Both the position numbers and the translations under genes were made by a program. A stretch of DNA of 64,000 nt, taken from NCBI GenBank assembly GCA_950295325.1, contig OX485805.1:33157501-33221500 (forward strand). Direction: 5' to 3'. The stretch comes from Polytrichum commune. Its lineage: Eukaryota > Streptophyta > Polytrichopsida > Polytrichales > Polytrichaceae. Each line of letters opens with the position of its first letter. The first letter of the stretch is position 1. Shown piece after piece: positions 28,799-40,396 of this stretch. The notes beneath the pieces are model-generated. The model saw only the letters and a program-made list of their open reading frames with translations. It was not told the DNA's origin and searched no databases.

Positions 28799-29358
28799 TT
28801 GAGTTCCAAAAGGCTTAGTTTTGGCTTTTTGATGGTTATATAGTTATTAAGCTTAGTTTTGGAGTGGAAAGGTGCTGACTTGAGAGATCCATCCATTCTA
28901 TGCTAACTTTGAGGTGTTTTGAGTTCCAAAAGGCTTAGTTGTGGCTTTTTGATGGTTATGTAGTTATTTGGCTTAGTTTTGGAGTGGAAAGGTGCTGACT
29001 TGAGAGATCCATCCATTCAAGACTAACTTTGAGGTGTTTTGAGTTCCAAAAAGCTTAGTTGTGGTTTTTTGATGGTTATGTAGTTATTTGGCTTAGTTTT
29101 GGAGTGGAAAGGTGCTGACTTGAGAGATCCATCCATTCAAAACTAACTTTGAGGTGTTTTGAGTTCCAAAAGGCTTAGTTTTGGCTTTTTGATGGTTATG
29201 TAGTCATTTGGCTTAGCTTTGGAGTGGAAAGGTGCTGACTTGAGTGTGTGAGAACCTTGAATTAATTCCAAAGTTTAAAATCAAATTCTAAAATTTTCGC
29301 GGGTTTTTTAGCCCTCGTGGTACATTAAGTGAGTGGGAGCTTGCATTTGAGTTGCAAA
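28799..29358 (+). repeat. right half of the host leader, type A array (about 3.8 units)
   Basis: Starts TTGAGTTCCAAAAGG, the exact continuation of the unit broken at 22657, and runs to the pre-gag segment and ATG 29359. Confidence 0.87.
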
Positions 29359-31609
29359 ATGGCTTCTAGTGAGGGCGATGGCCACATCACGCTCGACAAG
29401 TTCGGCGGCGACAACTTCAACCTCTACAAGTTCAAGTTGGAGATGGTGATGTCCACCAAAGACCTTTGGGAGATCGTGGAGGGTTCGGAGTTGCCGCCAC
29501 CGTCCACGGCGAGCGACGAGGTGAAGAAGGCGTACGAGCGTCGATGCAAGAAAGCCTTCGCCATCATTGCCACGAGCTTGGTGGACAAGGAGTTGGCGCA
29601 CATCAAAGGGTGTAAAGGACCGGCGGAAGCGTGGAAGACGTTGTGCAACATCCACGAAACCAAAAGCTTGTCCAACATCTTGTTCATTAGGCGCAAGTTT
29701 TTCACCATCAAGATGGACGAAGGCGCCGACATCCTCGACCACATCAACAAGGTAAAATCTCTCGCCGACCAACTCACATGCTTGGAGGTGCCAATGAAGG
29801 ACGAGGATGTGGTCATGACCTTGCTCGATAGCCTACCGCCTTCATTCGACCATTTGATCACGGCGTTGGAGACGCGCCCCATGAAGGACCTCACGTTGGA
29901 TTTCATCACCGCACGTCTCATGCACGAGGTGTCCAAGAGGAAGGAGAAGGAGCCTCAAGGAGACGATGCGGCCATGTTGTCCCGCCAACCTCGCACGTTC
30001 GACAACAACGAGAGGCGAGGTGAGGGCCCGAGGTGCTACAATTGTGGTAAGTTGGGCCACCTCGCTCGCAATTGTCGATTGAAACGCAAGGTGAATGCCA
30101 ACGTCGCGAGGTCGAGCGATGATTTTGCATTTGTTGTGAGAGATGGGGCGTCTAAAACCTCCACCACTAGATGGATAGTTGATTCGGGGGCCTCGAACCA
30201 CATGACACCGCATAAGCAATTTTTCGACACGTACGAATCCATTTCGGGCCGTAAAGTGTTTATGGGTGACAATGGCATAGTAGAGGTCCTAGGCAAAGGC
30301 TCCATCCTAGTGGAAACACGTGTGAAGGGTCGTGCACGGAGCATTAGAATGCACGACGTGCTTCACGTGCCCGACTTGCATTCCAACTTGCTTTCGGTGA
30401 GCAAACTCATATCGCGGGGTTTGAAAGTGCATTTCAACTCGTTGGGATGCGTGGTGAGGGCGAGCAACGGCGAGATGTTGGCCGTGGCGTCGTTGGAGTC
30501 CAATTTGTACCAATTGGACACGAAGGTGATGCATGAGGCCGAAACGAGTTCTTTGGCGCATTCGGAGGCCAACTCGCATCCTTTGGAGCTTTGGCACAAG
30601 AGGTTGGGGCATCTCAACGCCAATAGCGTGAAATCGCTCCAAACCATGGTGAGCGGCATGGACGTGCAAGCGGTGCCGAACGACGTGCATTCGTTCGCGT
30701 GCGAAGGATGCGTCCAAGGCAAGCAAGCGAGGCGTCCGTTTCCCACGGAGGGAGGCACCCGCGCCACCAAGATCTTGGAGCTCGTGCATTCCGACGTGTG
30801 CGGGCCGATGAAAACGCCGTCCATCGGAGGCGCAAGGTATTTTCTCACCTTCATCGACGATTTTTCGCGCAAGATTAGGGTGTATGTGCTCAAATCCAAG
30901 AGCGAGGTGTTGGCAAGGTTCAAAGAATGGAAAACCTTGGTGGAGAGGCAATCGGAACACGTAGTGAAGGTCCTTAGGACGGATAACGGTGGGGAATACA
31001 TTTCTAAGGCATTCGATGATTTTTTAAGCAAACATGGCATCGCACGCCAAAATTCTTCACCTTACACGCCGCAACAAAACGGGGTGGCCGAACGGGCCAA
31101 TCGCACCATCGTGGAGATGGCACGGTCCATGATTCACGGCCGGCGATGTGGAAAACCGTAGGTCCACGTCCGGGTACGTATTCTTTGTCGGAGAGGGAGC
31201 CGTTTCGTGGAATAGCAAACGGCAACAAACGGTGGCACAATCAACAATGGAGGCGGAGTACATGGCCATGAACCGATGCACGAGGGAGGCCATTTGGCTA
31301 AGGCAATTAATGGAGGATGTAGGTTGTGTACAAGAGGAGGCGACGACCATCATGTGCGACAACCAAGGTTCTATGGCATTAGCTAAGAACCCAACCAACC
31401 ATGATAGGTCGAAGCATATAGATGTGCAACACCATTTCATTAGAGAAAAGATTGAAAACAAAATTGTAGAGTTAGAATATTGTCCAACGCAATATATGGT
31501 AGCGGACATTCTAACAAAGGCTTTAGCGAGAGATAGGCATGAGGGGTTAAGTAAAATAATGGGGTTGGAGTACAATGCCACCTCGCAAAGTGGGAGTATT
31601 GGAAGATAG
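29359..31609 (+). pseudogene. copia gag-pol with large internal deletion (late integrase to RNase H)
   Basis: The ORF begins MASSEG at 29359 and reads through Gag, CCHC knuckle, protease and the integrase core. At about 31138 it jumps from RSMIH in the integrase to the GDVENR region of RNase H. All of the RT and the late integrase are deleted and the frame shifts, giving a stop at 31159-31161. The RNase H tail continues in another frame (about 31148-31609). It also reads RVYV where the other copies have WVYV in the integrase. It can encode Gag and protease but no RT, so it could only be mobilised in trans. Confidence 0.88.
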
Positions 31610-31788
31610 TGTTAGGTTGCATCGGTGACATTGTCCCATATGGGTTGTCTACGCTGGTCCTAACCCATACATATAAATAAAGGCATAAGGGGAGGAGGTA
31701 ATCACTCTCTCCATTGTATGCAACCATTGTGTATTGTGTTCTTGCTTGCTACGCTGATCTCTTTGCTTCTTCCTCTCATTTCCCAATA
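31597..31788 (+). repeat. 3' LTR of the deleted host element (B type)
   Basis: 192 bp, TATTGGAAGATAG to CCCAATA, after the polypurine tract. It appears identical to the LTRs at 22658 and 28607. Right flank AAAAC. Confidence 0.9.
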
Positions 31789-32031
31789 AAAACGGCGTGG
31801 CGGAGCGAGCCAACCGGACCATTGTGGAGATGGCACGCTCCATGATTCATGCCCAACGCCTCGGCCATGAATTTTGGGCGGAGGCGGTGTGCAATGCGGC
31901 GTACGTACGCAACCGGTGTCCGACCAAGGCGGTCGAAGGAATGACACCCGAGGAGGCGTGGAGCGGGAGGATGCCGCACGTGTCGCACATGCGGGTGTTC
32001 GGATGCGTGGCTTACGCGAAGGTGCCGGATC
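31789..32031 (+). pseudogene. copia pol fragment (integrase C-terminal part)
   Basis: This 243-bp MASREN-subfamily fragment encodes NGVAERANRT to VAYAKVPD and includes the integrase catalytic Glu. It is bounded by LTRs on both sides in the same orientation, a leftover of an element split by two insertions. Confidence 0.85.
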
Positions 32032-32223
32032 TATTGGAAGGTAGTGTTAGGTTGCATCGGTGACATTGTCCCATATGGGTTGTCACGGCTGGTCCTAACC
32101 TACACATATAAATAAAGGCATAAGGGGAGGAGCTTATCACTCTCTCCATTGTATGCAATCCTTGTGTGTTGTGTTCTACCTTTCTACGCTGATGTCTTTG
32201 CTTTCTCCTCTCATTTCCCAATA
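32032..32223 (+). repeat. copia LTR (A type) with PBS 32224-32237
   Basis: 192 bp, followed by PBS and leader. Left flank GGATC lies in pol; no matching right flank is seen in the window. Confidence 0.9.
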
Positions 32224-32465
32224 GGTTATGGGCCCACTTTGCTTTAGAGCTTAGAGATCAGCTTAGGAGGAGGTAGGAGAGAGTCGGATCTGATCGGAGG
32301 CGATTTGAAGGTGTTTCAAGCTTTTGGTGGAGTTTTGGAGTTTTTGGAGCTTTTTTGGAGCGCCTTGGAGCATTCTTGGACACTTGGACCAGCGTGGAGG
32401 ATACCTTAGGTTGAGGTTCATTGTATCTTGAGTGTTTATGTGAGATCGATTCGCATTTTGAGGGT

Positions 32466-33428
32466 TTGAGGTGATTAGAGTTCCAAAAGTCTTTGTTGTG
32501 GCTTTTTGATGGTTATGTAGTTATTAAGCTTAGTTTTGGAGTGGAAAGGTGCTGACTTGAGAGATCCATCCATTCTATGCTTACTTTGAGGTGTTTTGAG
32601 TTCCAAAAGGCTTAGTTGTGGCTTTTTGATGGTTATGTAGTTATTAAGCTTAGTTTTGGAGTGGAAAGGTGCTGACTTGAGAGATCCATCCATTCTATGC
32701 TTACTTTGAGGTGTTTTGAGTTCCAAAAGGCTTAGGTGTGGCTTTTTGATGGTTATATAGTTATTAAGCTTAGTTTTGGAGTGGAAAGGTGCTGACTTGA
32801 GAGATCCATCCATTCTATGCTAACTTTGAGGTGTTTCGAGTTCCAAAAGGCTTAGTTGTGGCTTTTTGATGGTTATGTAATTATTAAGCTTAGTTTTGGA
32901 GTGGAAAGGTGCTGACTTGAGAGATCCATCCATTCTATGCTTACTTTGAGGTGTTTTGAGTTCCAAAAGGCTTAGATGTGGCTTTTTTGATGGTTATGTA
33001 GTTATTAAGCTTAGTTTTGGAGTGGAAAGGTGCTGGCTTGAGAGATCCATCCATTCTATGCTTACTTTGAGGTGTTTTGAGTTCCAAAAGGCTTAGTTGT
33101 GGCTTTTTGATGGTTATGTAGTTATTAAGCTTAGTTTTGGAGTGGAAAGGTGCTGACTTGAGAGATCCATCCATTCTATGCTTACTTTGAGGTGTTTTGA
33201 ATTCCAAAAGGCTTAGTTGTGGGTTTTTTTATGGTTATATAGTTATTTGGCTTAGTTTTGGAGTCGAAAGGTGCTGACTTGAGAGATCCATGCATTCTAT
33301 GCTTACTTTGAGGTGTTTTGAGTTCCAAAAGGCTTAGAATTAGCTCTTTGATGTGTTTTGGAGTTTTGTGCATCTAACCGGATCATTTAGGTGCTGACTT
33401 GAGTGTTTAGTTCATTTCTACACTATTT
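32466..33428 (+). repeat. leader array switching from type A to type B units
   Basis: About seven type A 120-bp units pass into type B sequence near 33331-33340 (TTAGCTCTTTGATGTG, CATCTAACCGGATCATT), keeping the repeat register. The array then joins a pol end at about 33429. It is the only place where both repeat types lie in one array. Confidence 0.85.
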
Positions 33429-33652
33429 AGAACCCAACCAACCATGATAGGTCGAAGCATATAGATGTGCAACACCATTTTATTAGAGAAAAGATTGAAA
33501 ACAAAATTGTAGAGTTAGAATATTGTCCTACGCAATATATGGTAGCGGACATTCTAACAAAGGCTTTAGCGAGAGATAGGCATGAGGGGTTAAGTGAAAT
33601 AATGGGGTTGGAGTACAATGCCACCTCGCAAAGTGGGAGTATTGGAAGATAG
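33429..33652 (+). pseudogene. copia pol C-terminal fragment
   Basis: The frame [17 protein letters not shown] to SIGR and stop (33431-33652) is the RNase H tail. It is directly attached to leader repeats, so gag and nearly all pol are deleted in this derivative (32032-33832). Confidence 0.85.
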
Positions 33653-33832
33653 TGTTAGGTTGCAACGGTGACATTGTCCCATATGGGTTGTCAAGGCTGG
33701 TCCTAACCTACACATATAAATAAAGGCATAAGGGGAGGAGTTAATCCACTCTCTCCATTGTATGCAATCCTTGTGTGTTGTGTTCTACCTTTCTACGCTG
33801 ATGTCTTTGTTTTCTCCTCTCATTTCCCAATA
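33640..33832 (+). repeat. copia LTR (A-like), 193 bp
   Basis: Follows the polypurine tract. One extra base in TTAATCCACTCTC and GCAACGG for GCATCGG mark it as a diverged copy. Right flank GTCAG lies in a reversed type B array. Confidence 0.87.
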
Positions 33833-34306
33833 GTCAGCACCTAAATGATGCGGTTAGATGCACAAAACTCCAAAAACACATCAAAGAGCTTATCTAAGCC
33901 CTTTGGCACTTGAATGCCCTCAATCTAGTGTAGAAATGAAGTAAACACTCAAGTCAGCACCTAAATGATCCGGTTAGATGCACAAAACTTCAAAACACAT
34001 CAAAGAGCTAATTCTAAGCCCTTTGGCGCTCAAATGGCCTTCAACAACTCAAATACGGATCTGATGTACACTTAAGCATTCGAAATGGTGTGGACATATA
34101 TCTAAAGAGATCTAAAATGTAGAAACACTCCTCTAAGGTCCCTCACGCTGGTCCACTCCTCCAAGAATGCTCTAAGGCGGTTCAAAAGCTTTAAGACTCC
34201 TCCACAAGTCCTAGAACAACTCTAAAGCACCTCCAATCAGATCCGGCCGTCTCCAAACTCTTCCTAAGTCGATCTCCTACCTCTAAAGCAAAGTGGGCCC
34301 ATAACC
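33833..34306 (-). repeat. reversed type B leader and PBS (34293-34306)
   Basis: Nearly two type B units, then a unique leader resembling 21660-21914, then GTGGGCCCATAACC against an LTR. It is the 5' end of a minus-strand element. Confidence 0.85.
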
Positions 34307-34498
34307 TATTAGGATATGAGAGGAAGAAGCTAAGAGATCAGCGTGGAAGCAAGAACACAATACACAAGGATTGCATACAATGGAGAGAGAGGATTAGCTC
34401 CTCCCCTTATGCCTTTATTTATATGTGTAGGTTAGGACCAGCCTTGACAACCCATATGGGACAATGTCACCAATGCAACCTAACACTACCTTCCAATA
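34307..34498 (-). repeat. copia LTR, reverse, diverged
   Basis: 192 bp with TATTAGGATATGAG at left and GTCACCAATGCAACC near the right end, variants shared with the LTRs at 35555 and 44511. Right flank CTATC. Confidence 0.85.
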
Positions 34499-34980
34499 CT
34501 ATCCCTCTCGAAATGAACGCCGAGGAAGAAATGCAACTCGCCGAGGTCGCTCATCTCGAATTCACACTCGAGGCTAGCCTTGAACTCGTTGACCACGTCC
34601 ACGTTGCTTGCCAAGATGATGAGGTCGTCTACATATATGATTACAATCACAATGTAGTCGCAAGTTTGTAGAACATACAACGAGTGGTCCGCATGACTCC
34701 TCGTAAAACCTCTATTCACGAAGAATACGTGAATGCATTCGTACCATGCTCGTCCGGATTGCTTCAATCCGTAGAGCGTTTTCTTCAACTTGCATACGAG
34801 ATACTCTCGGCCTTTTTGCACGAACCCCTCCGGTTGCTCCATGTAGTTGACCACGTCCAATTCGCCGTTCAAGAATGCGGTCTTCGCGTCCATTTGATGT
34901 ATCTCCAAGCCCATGGCCGCCGCCAATGCGAGTATGACTCGAATGGTGTTGAATTTGGCCACCGGTGCAAAGGTTTCGCT
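34499..34980 (-). pseudogene. copia RT fragment
   Basis: The minus-strand frame encodes RT from ETFAPVAKFNTIRV through KTAFLNGELD and YVDD to LGVHFERD. It carries substitutions (QMDAKT, VVNYME) that suggest an older copy. Its upstream end is fused at 34980/34981 to an unrelated transposase sequence. Confidence 0.85.
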
Positions 34981-35554
34981 CCCAATCAGGCACCTCCTGG
35001 ATGTAATGCACATTGAGCGCAACATATGCGACAGCTTACTAAAACTACTATTTGGAGCGAAAGACACTGTAGCCTCGCATCGAGATATGGAGGAGGAGAG
35101 AAATACGGCAACATTTGTGGGTTCGTCGAGGACCGGTGCCAGGGGGACATTACATAAAGCCTCCTGCGCCATACGTGCTGACCAAAGAGGAACAGAAATT
35201 TTTTTTGGAGCAATTGGCAGGAATTTCACTACCAACGGGTTATTGCAGGCCAATGCAGAAGCACATACTCCAGAATAGAATCGGTAACATGAAGTCACAT
35301 GACTTCCACATCTTTTTCCAATTTATACTCCCTGTTTGTTTGAGACATCTTATGGACAGTGGGCCCCGAGCTGCCATTATTCGGCTTGCAAGGTTGTTCA
35401 CAATGATCTGCAAAAAAATCATAAATGCAACAGAGTTGGAGCGTTTGCAACATTATGCAGCCGAAACAATGTGCTTAATGGAGGTATGGTTTCCTCCTTC
35501 ATTTTTTGACATTATGGTCCATTTGCCAATCCACCTTGTTAGACAAGTGAAGTT
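34981..35554 (+). pseudogene. CACTA (En/Spm) TNP2-type transposase fragment, DUF4218 part
   Basis: The plus strand encodes LLDVMHIERNICDSLL, then after a frame change near 35110, PPAPYVLTKEEQKFF, MKSHDFHIF, and FPPSFFDIMVHLPIHL. These are the ordered landmarks of the conserved C-terminal part of CACTA transposases (LDVMHIEKN, SKEE, LKSHDCH, FPPAFFDIMVHL). The piece lacks both element ends and stops where LTR sequence begins at 35555. It is the only non-copia DNA in the 46-kb cluster, either a captured fragment or the relic of an earlier resident. Confidence 0.82.
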
Positions 35555-35746
35555 TATTGGGATATGAGAGGAAGAAGCTAAGAGATCAGCGTGGAAGCAA
35601 GAACACAATACACAAGGATTGCATACAATGGAGAGAGAGGGTTAGCTCCTCCCCTTATGCCTTTATTTATATGTGTAGGTTAGGACCAGCCTTGACAACC
35701 CATATGGGACAATGTCACCAATGCAACCTAACACTACCTTCCAATA
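35555..35746 (-). repeat. copia LTR, reverse (diverged type)
   Basis: 192 bp with TATTGGGATATGAG and CACCAATGC variants; followed by the reversed polypurine tract, so it is the 3' LTR of the pol copy at right. Confidence 0.87.
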
Positions 35747-38096
35747 CTCCCACTTTGCGAGGTGGCATTGTACTCCAACCCCATTATTTCACTTAACATC
35801 TCATGCCTATCCCTCGCTAAAGCCTTTGTAAGAATATCCGCTACCATATATTGCGTTGGACAATATTCTAGCTCTACAACATTGTTTTCAATTTTCTCTC
35901 TAATGAAATGGTGTTGCACATCTATATGCTTCGACCTATCATGGTTGGTTGGGTTCTTAGCTAATGCCATAGAACCTTGGTTGTCGCACATGATGGTCGT
36001 CGCCTCCTCTTGTACACAACCTACATCCTCCATTAATTGCCTTAGCCAAATGGCCTCCCTCGTGCATCGGTTCATGGCCATGTACTCCGCCTCCATTGTT
36101 GATTGTGCCACCGTTTGTTGCCGTTTGCTATTCCACGAAACGGCTCCCTCTCCGACAAAGAATACGTACCCGGACGTGGACCTACGGTTTTCCACATCGC
36201 CGGCCCAATCCGCATCCGAATACCCTTTGACGTTAATATGATTGCCTCCGATGCGCAACTTCATATCTAAGGTGCCCTTCAAGTAGCGCATGATCCGTTT
36301 GACCGCCATCCAATGCATCGGACCGGGTTTCGACATATAGCGGCTTACCACGCTTACCGCAAATGCGAGGTCCGGTCTTGTGGCCACCATTGCGTACATC
36401 AACGACCCCACCGCCTCTTGGTATGGAACGTCCTTCATTTCATGCAAATGCTCTTCGTGCTCGTCATCCGAAAGCTTCGGCAACGATGTCTTGGTGTCGA
36501 GCGGGGTTGCGATGGGCTTGCAATCGCTCATGCCGAATCGCTCCAAAATGGTTTCGATGTAGCTTCGTTGATGCATGGTGATGGTGCGCGACCTCCTATC
36601 CCTCTCGAAATGAACGCCGAGGAAGAAATGCAACTCGCCGAGGTCGCTCATCTCGAATTCGCGCTCGAGGCTAGCCTTCAACTCGTTGATCATGTCCACG
36701 TCGTCCGACAAAATCACGAGGTCGTCCACATATATGATGACAATCACAATGTAGTTGCAAGTTTGCAAAACATACAACGAGTGATCCGCATGGCTCCTCG
36801 TAAAGCCTTTGTTCACGAAGAACACGTCAATGCATTCGTACCATGCTCGTCCGGATTGCTTCAATCCGTAGAGCGTTTTCCTCAACTTGCATACGAGATG
36901 CTCTCGGCCTTTTTGCACGAACCCCTCCGGTTGCTCCATGTAGATCACCACGTCCAATTCGCCGTTCAAGAATGCGGTCTTCACGTCCATTTGATGTATC
37001 TCCAACCCCATGGCCGCCGCCAATGCGAGTATGACTCGAATGGTGTTGAATTTGGCCACCGGTGCAAAGGTTTCGCCGAAATCCACGCCTTCCACTTGCG
37101 AGCACCCCTTTGCTACTAACCTTGCTTTGAAACGAACCACCACGCCTCTCGCATCTTTTTTCGTTTTAAACACCCATTTGCACTTCACGGCCTTGCGGCC
37201 CTTCGGCAACGGAGTTAACTCCCACGTGCCGTTGGCAATGAGAGATTCGAACTCCTCTTGCATAGCCAACTCCCACTCGCTCGCATCACTCGATTCAATG
37301 GCCTCTCTCACATTTCTAGGTTCCCCGATGGTTGCCATGTTTGCATGCTCTTTGTCTTGGGGCGGCGGAATGTGGTTCTTCCACCATTCCCCGAGCGGTT
37401 TGCGTGCCCTATCCGGATACCTAGAATGGCCCATGGTTTCATTGCTATGTTGCGGTGGTGGAGGTGCTTTGGTTGCGGGTTTCTTACCGTAGTCAAGTTT
37501 CGATGCCTCCGCGCTACGAGTGGATTTCGTGGCCGGAATGTTGGCCTCCGCATCCTCCTCCTCCTCGATGTCGAGCGCCTCCAAAGGATCGTCGCCGTTG
37601 GCCTCCGACTCGTCCACGTCCGATTTGGCGGATATGTCCACCTTGACCGCCGGTGTTTCGTCAACGCTCCCACTTGGACAATCCTCCAAATGCGTTTTGT
37701 CCTCGAAAAACACCACGTCCGGACTCTTGATGATTTTCTTCGTCTCCAAGCAAATGAGCCGGTACGCCTTCGTGCCTTCGCAATATCCGAGGAACAAACA
37801 CTTGACGCCCTTGGCGTCCAACTTCGTCCGCCGTTGATCCGGCACCTTCGCATAAGCCACGCAACCGAACACGCGCATGTGGGACACGTGCGGCATCCTC
37901 CCGCTCCACGCTTCCTCGGGCGTCTTACCTTCCACGGCCTTCGTGGGACACCGGTTGCGCACGTACACCGCATTGCACACCGCCTCCGCCCAAAATTCGT
38001 GGCCGAGGCGTTGGGCATGAATCATGGACCGCGCCATCTCCACGATGGTGCGATTGGCCCGTTCGGCCACCCCGTTTTGTTGCGGCGTGTAAGGTG
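35734..38096 (-). pseudogene. copia pol, late integrase to end, subfamily hybrid
   Basis: The frame is uninterrupted from TPYTPQQNGVAERAN (integrase Glu region) through RT (YVDD) and RNase H to the stop in the LTR. The body matches the MASSEG subfamily, but the end (ENNVVELEYC, RHEMLSEIMG) and FGETFAPV match MASREN. This indicates recombination between subfamilies. Gag, protease and the early integrase are missing because an LTR begins at 38097. Confidence 0.87.
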
Positions 38097-38288
38097 TATT
38101 GGAAGGTAGTGTTAGGTTGCATCGGTGACATTGTCCCATATGGGTTGTCACGGCTGGTCCTAACCTACACATATAAATAAAGGCATAAGGGGAGGAGCTA
38201 ATCACTCTCTCCATTGTATGCAATCCTTGTGTGTTGTGTTCTACCTTTCTACGCTGATGTCTTTGCTTTCTCCTCTCATTTCCCAATA
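38097..38288 (+). repeat. copia LTR (A type) with PBS 38289-38302
   Basis: 192 bp, A type, like 927-1118. PBS and leader follow. Confidence 0.9.
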
Positions 38289-38535
38289 GGTTATGGGCCC
38301 ACTTTGCTTTAGAGCTTAGAGATCAGCTTAGGAGGAGGTAGGAGAGAGTCGGATCTGATCGGAGGCGATTTGAAGGTGTTTCAAGCTTTTGGTGGAGTTT
38401 TGGAGTTTTGGAGCATTTTTGGAGCGCCTTGGAGCATTCTTGGACACTTGGACCAGCGTGGAGGATACCTTAGGTTGAGGTTCATTGTATCTTGAGTGTT
38501 TATGTGAGATCGATTCGCATTTTGAGGGTTTGAGG

Positions 38536-39343
38536 TGATTAGAGTTCCAAAAGGCTTTGTTGTGGCTTTTTGATGGTTATGTAGTTATTAAGCTTAGTTT
38601 TGGAGTGGAAAGGTGCTGACTTGAGAGATCCATCCATTCTATGCTTACTTTGAGGTGTTTTGAGTTCCAAAAGGCTTAGGTGTGGCTTTTTGATGGTTAT
38701 GTAGTTATTAAGCTTAGTTTTGGAGTGGAAAGGTGCTGACTTGAGAGATCCATCCATTCTATGCTTACTTTGAGGTGTTTTGAGTTCCAAAAGGCTTAGG
38801 TGTGGCTTTTTGATGGTTATGTAGTTATTAAGCTTAGTTTTGGAGTGGAAAGGTGCTGACTTGAGAGATCCATCCATTCTATGCTTACTTTGAGGTGTTT
38901 TGAGTTCCAAAAGGCTTAGGTGTGGCTTTTTGATGGTTATGTAGTTATTAAGCTTAGTTTTGGAGTGGAAAGGTGCTGACTTGAGAGATCCATCCATTCT
39001 ATGCTTACTTTGAGGTGTTTTGAGTTCCAAAAGGCTTAGGTGTGGCTTTTTGATGGTTATGTAGTTATTAAGCTTAGTTTTGGAGTGGAAAGGTGCTGAC
39101 TTGAGAGATCCATCCATTCTATGCTTACGTTGAGGTGTTTTGAGTTCCAAAAGGCTTAGGTGTGGCTTTTTGATGGTTATGTAGTTATTAAGCTTAGTTT
39201 TGGAGTGGAAAGGTGCTGACTTGAGAGATCCATCCATTCTATGCTTACTTTGAGGTGTTTTGAGTTCCAAAAGGCTTAGTTGTGGTTTTTTGATGGTTAT
39301 ATAGTTATTTGGCTTAGCTTTGGAGTGGAAAGGTGCTGACTTG
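38536..39343 (+). repeat. leader array, type A, about 6.7 near-identical units
   Basis: The most homogeneous array in the window. Consecutive 120-bp units at 38640, 38760, 38880 and 39000 look nearly identical. The antisense strand stays open across all units (39372 to 38539). Confidence 0.9.
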
Positions 39344-39459
39344 AGTGTGTGAGAACCTTGAATTAATTCCAAAGTTTAAAATCATTTTCTAAACTTCCTT
39401 GAGGGTTTCTAAGCCCTTGTACTACATTGAGTGAGTGGGAGCTTGCATTCGCTTTGAAA

Positions 39460-40204
39460 ATGGCTTCTAGGGAAAACGATGGACTTATATCGGTTGACAA
39501 GTTCGGTGGCGAGAACTTCAACCTCTATAAGTTTAAATTGGAGATGGCCATGTCCACCAAAGATCTTTGGGAGATCGTGGATGGTTCGGAGTTGCCACCG
39601 CCTTCTACGGCGAGCGACGAAGTCAAGAAGGCGTACGAGCGACGATGCAAGAAAGCCTTCGCCATCATTGCCATGAGTTTGGTGGACAAGGAGTTGGCGC
39701 ACATCAAAGGATGCAAGGGACCCGCGGAAGCGTGGAAGACCTTGTGCAACATCCACGAAACCAAAAGCTTGTCCAACATCTTGTTCATAAGGCGCAAGTT
39801 CTTCACCATCAAGATGGACGAGGGCGACGACATCCTCACGCACATCAACAAGGTAAAATCTCTTGCGGACCAACTCACGTGCTTGGAGGTGCCTATGAAG
39901 GACGAGGACGTGGTCATGACCTTGCTCGATAGCCTACCGCCCTCGTTCGAGCATTTGATCACCGCATTGGAGACGCGCCCCATTTCGGAGCTCAAGTTGG
40001 ACTTCATCACCGCACGTCTCATGCACGAGGTGTCCAAGAGGAAGGAGAAGGAGCCTCAAGGCGACGATGCGGCCATGTTGTCCCGCCAACATCGAGCGTT
40101 CGACAACAACGAGAGGCGCGGCGACGGGCCGAGGTGCTACAATTGTGGTAAGTTGGGCCACATTGCTCGTAATTGTCGAATGAAACGCAAGGTGAACGCA
40201 AACA
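39460..40204 (+). pseudogene. copia gag fragment (MASREN), cut after zinc knuckle
   Basis: ATG 39460 opens a Gag frame of 248 codons ending just past the CCHC knuckle (CYNCGKLGHIARNC, KRKVNAN), where a reverse LTR starts at 40205. It could encode a near-complete Gag with LTR-derived tail residues and stop at 40446. It has no protease or polymerase. Confidence 0.87.
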
Positions 40205-40396
40205 TATTGGGAAATGAGAGGAGAAAGCAAAGACATCAGCGTAGAAAGGTAGAACACAACACACAAGGATTGCATACAATGGAGAGAGTGATTAGCTCCT
40301 CCCCTTATGCCTTTATTTATATGTGTAGGTTAGGACCAGCCGTGACAACCCATATGGGACAATGTCACCGATGCAACCTAACACTACCTTCCAATA
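40205..40396 (-). repeat. copia LTR (A type), reverse
   Basis: 192 bp, followed by the reversed polypurine tract CTCCCACTTTGCG. It is the 3' LTR of the minus-strand pol to its right. Confidence 0.88.
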
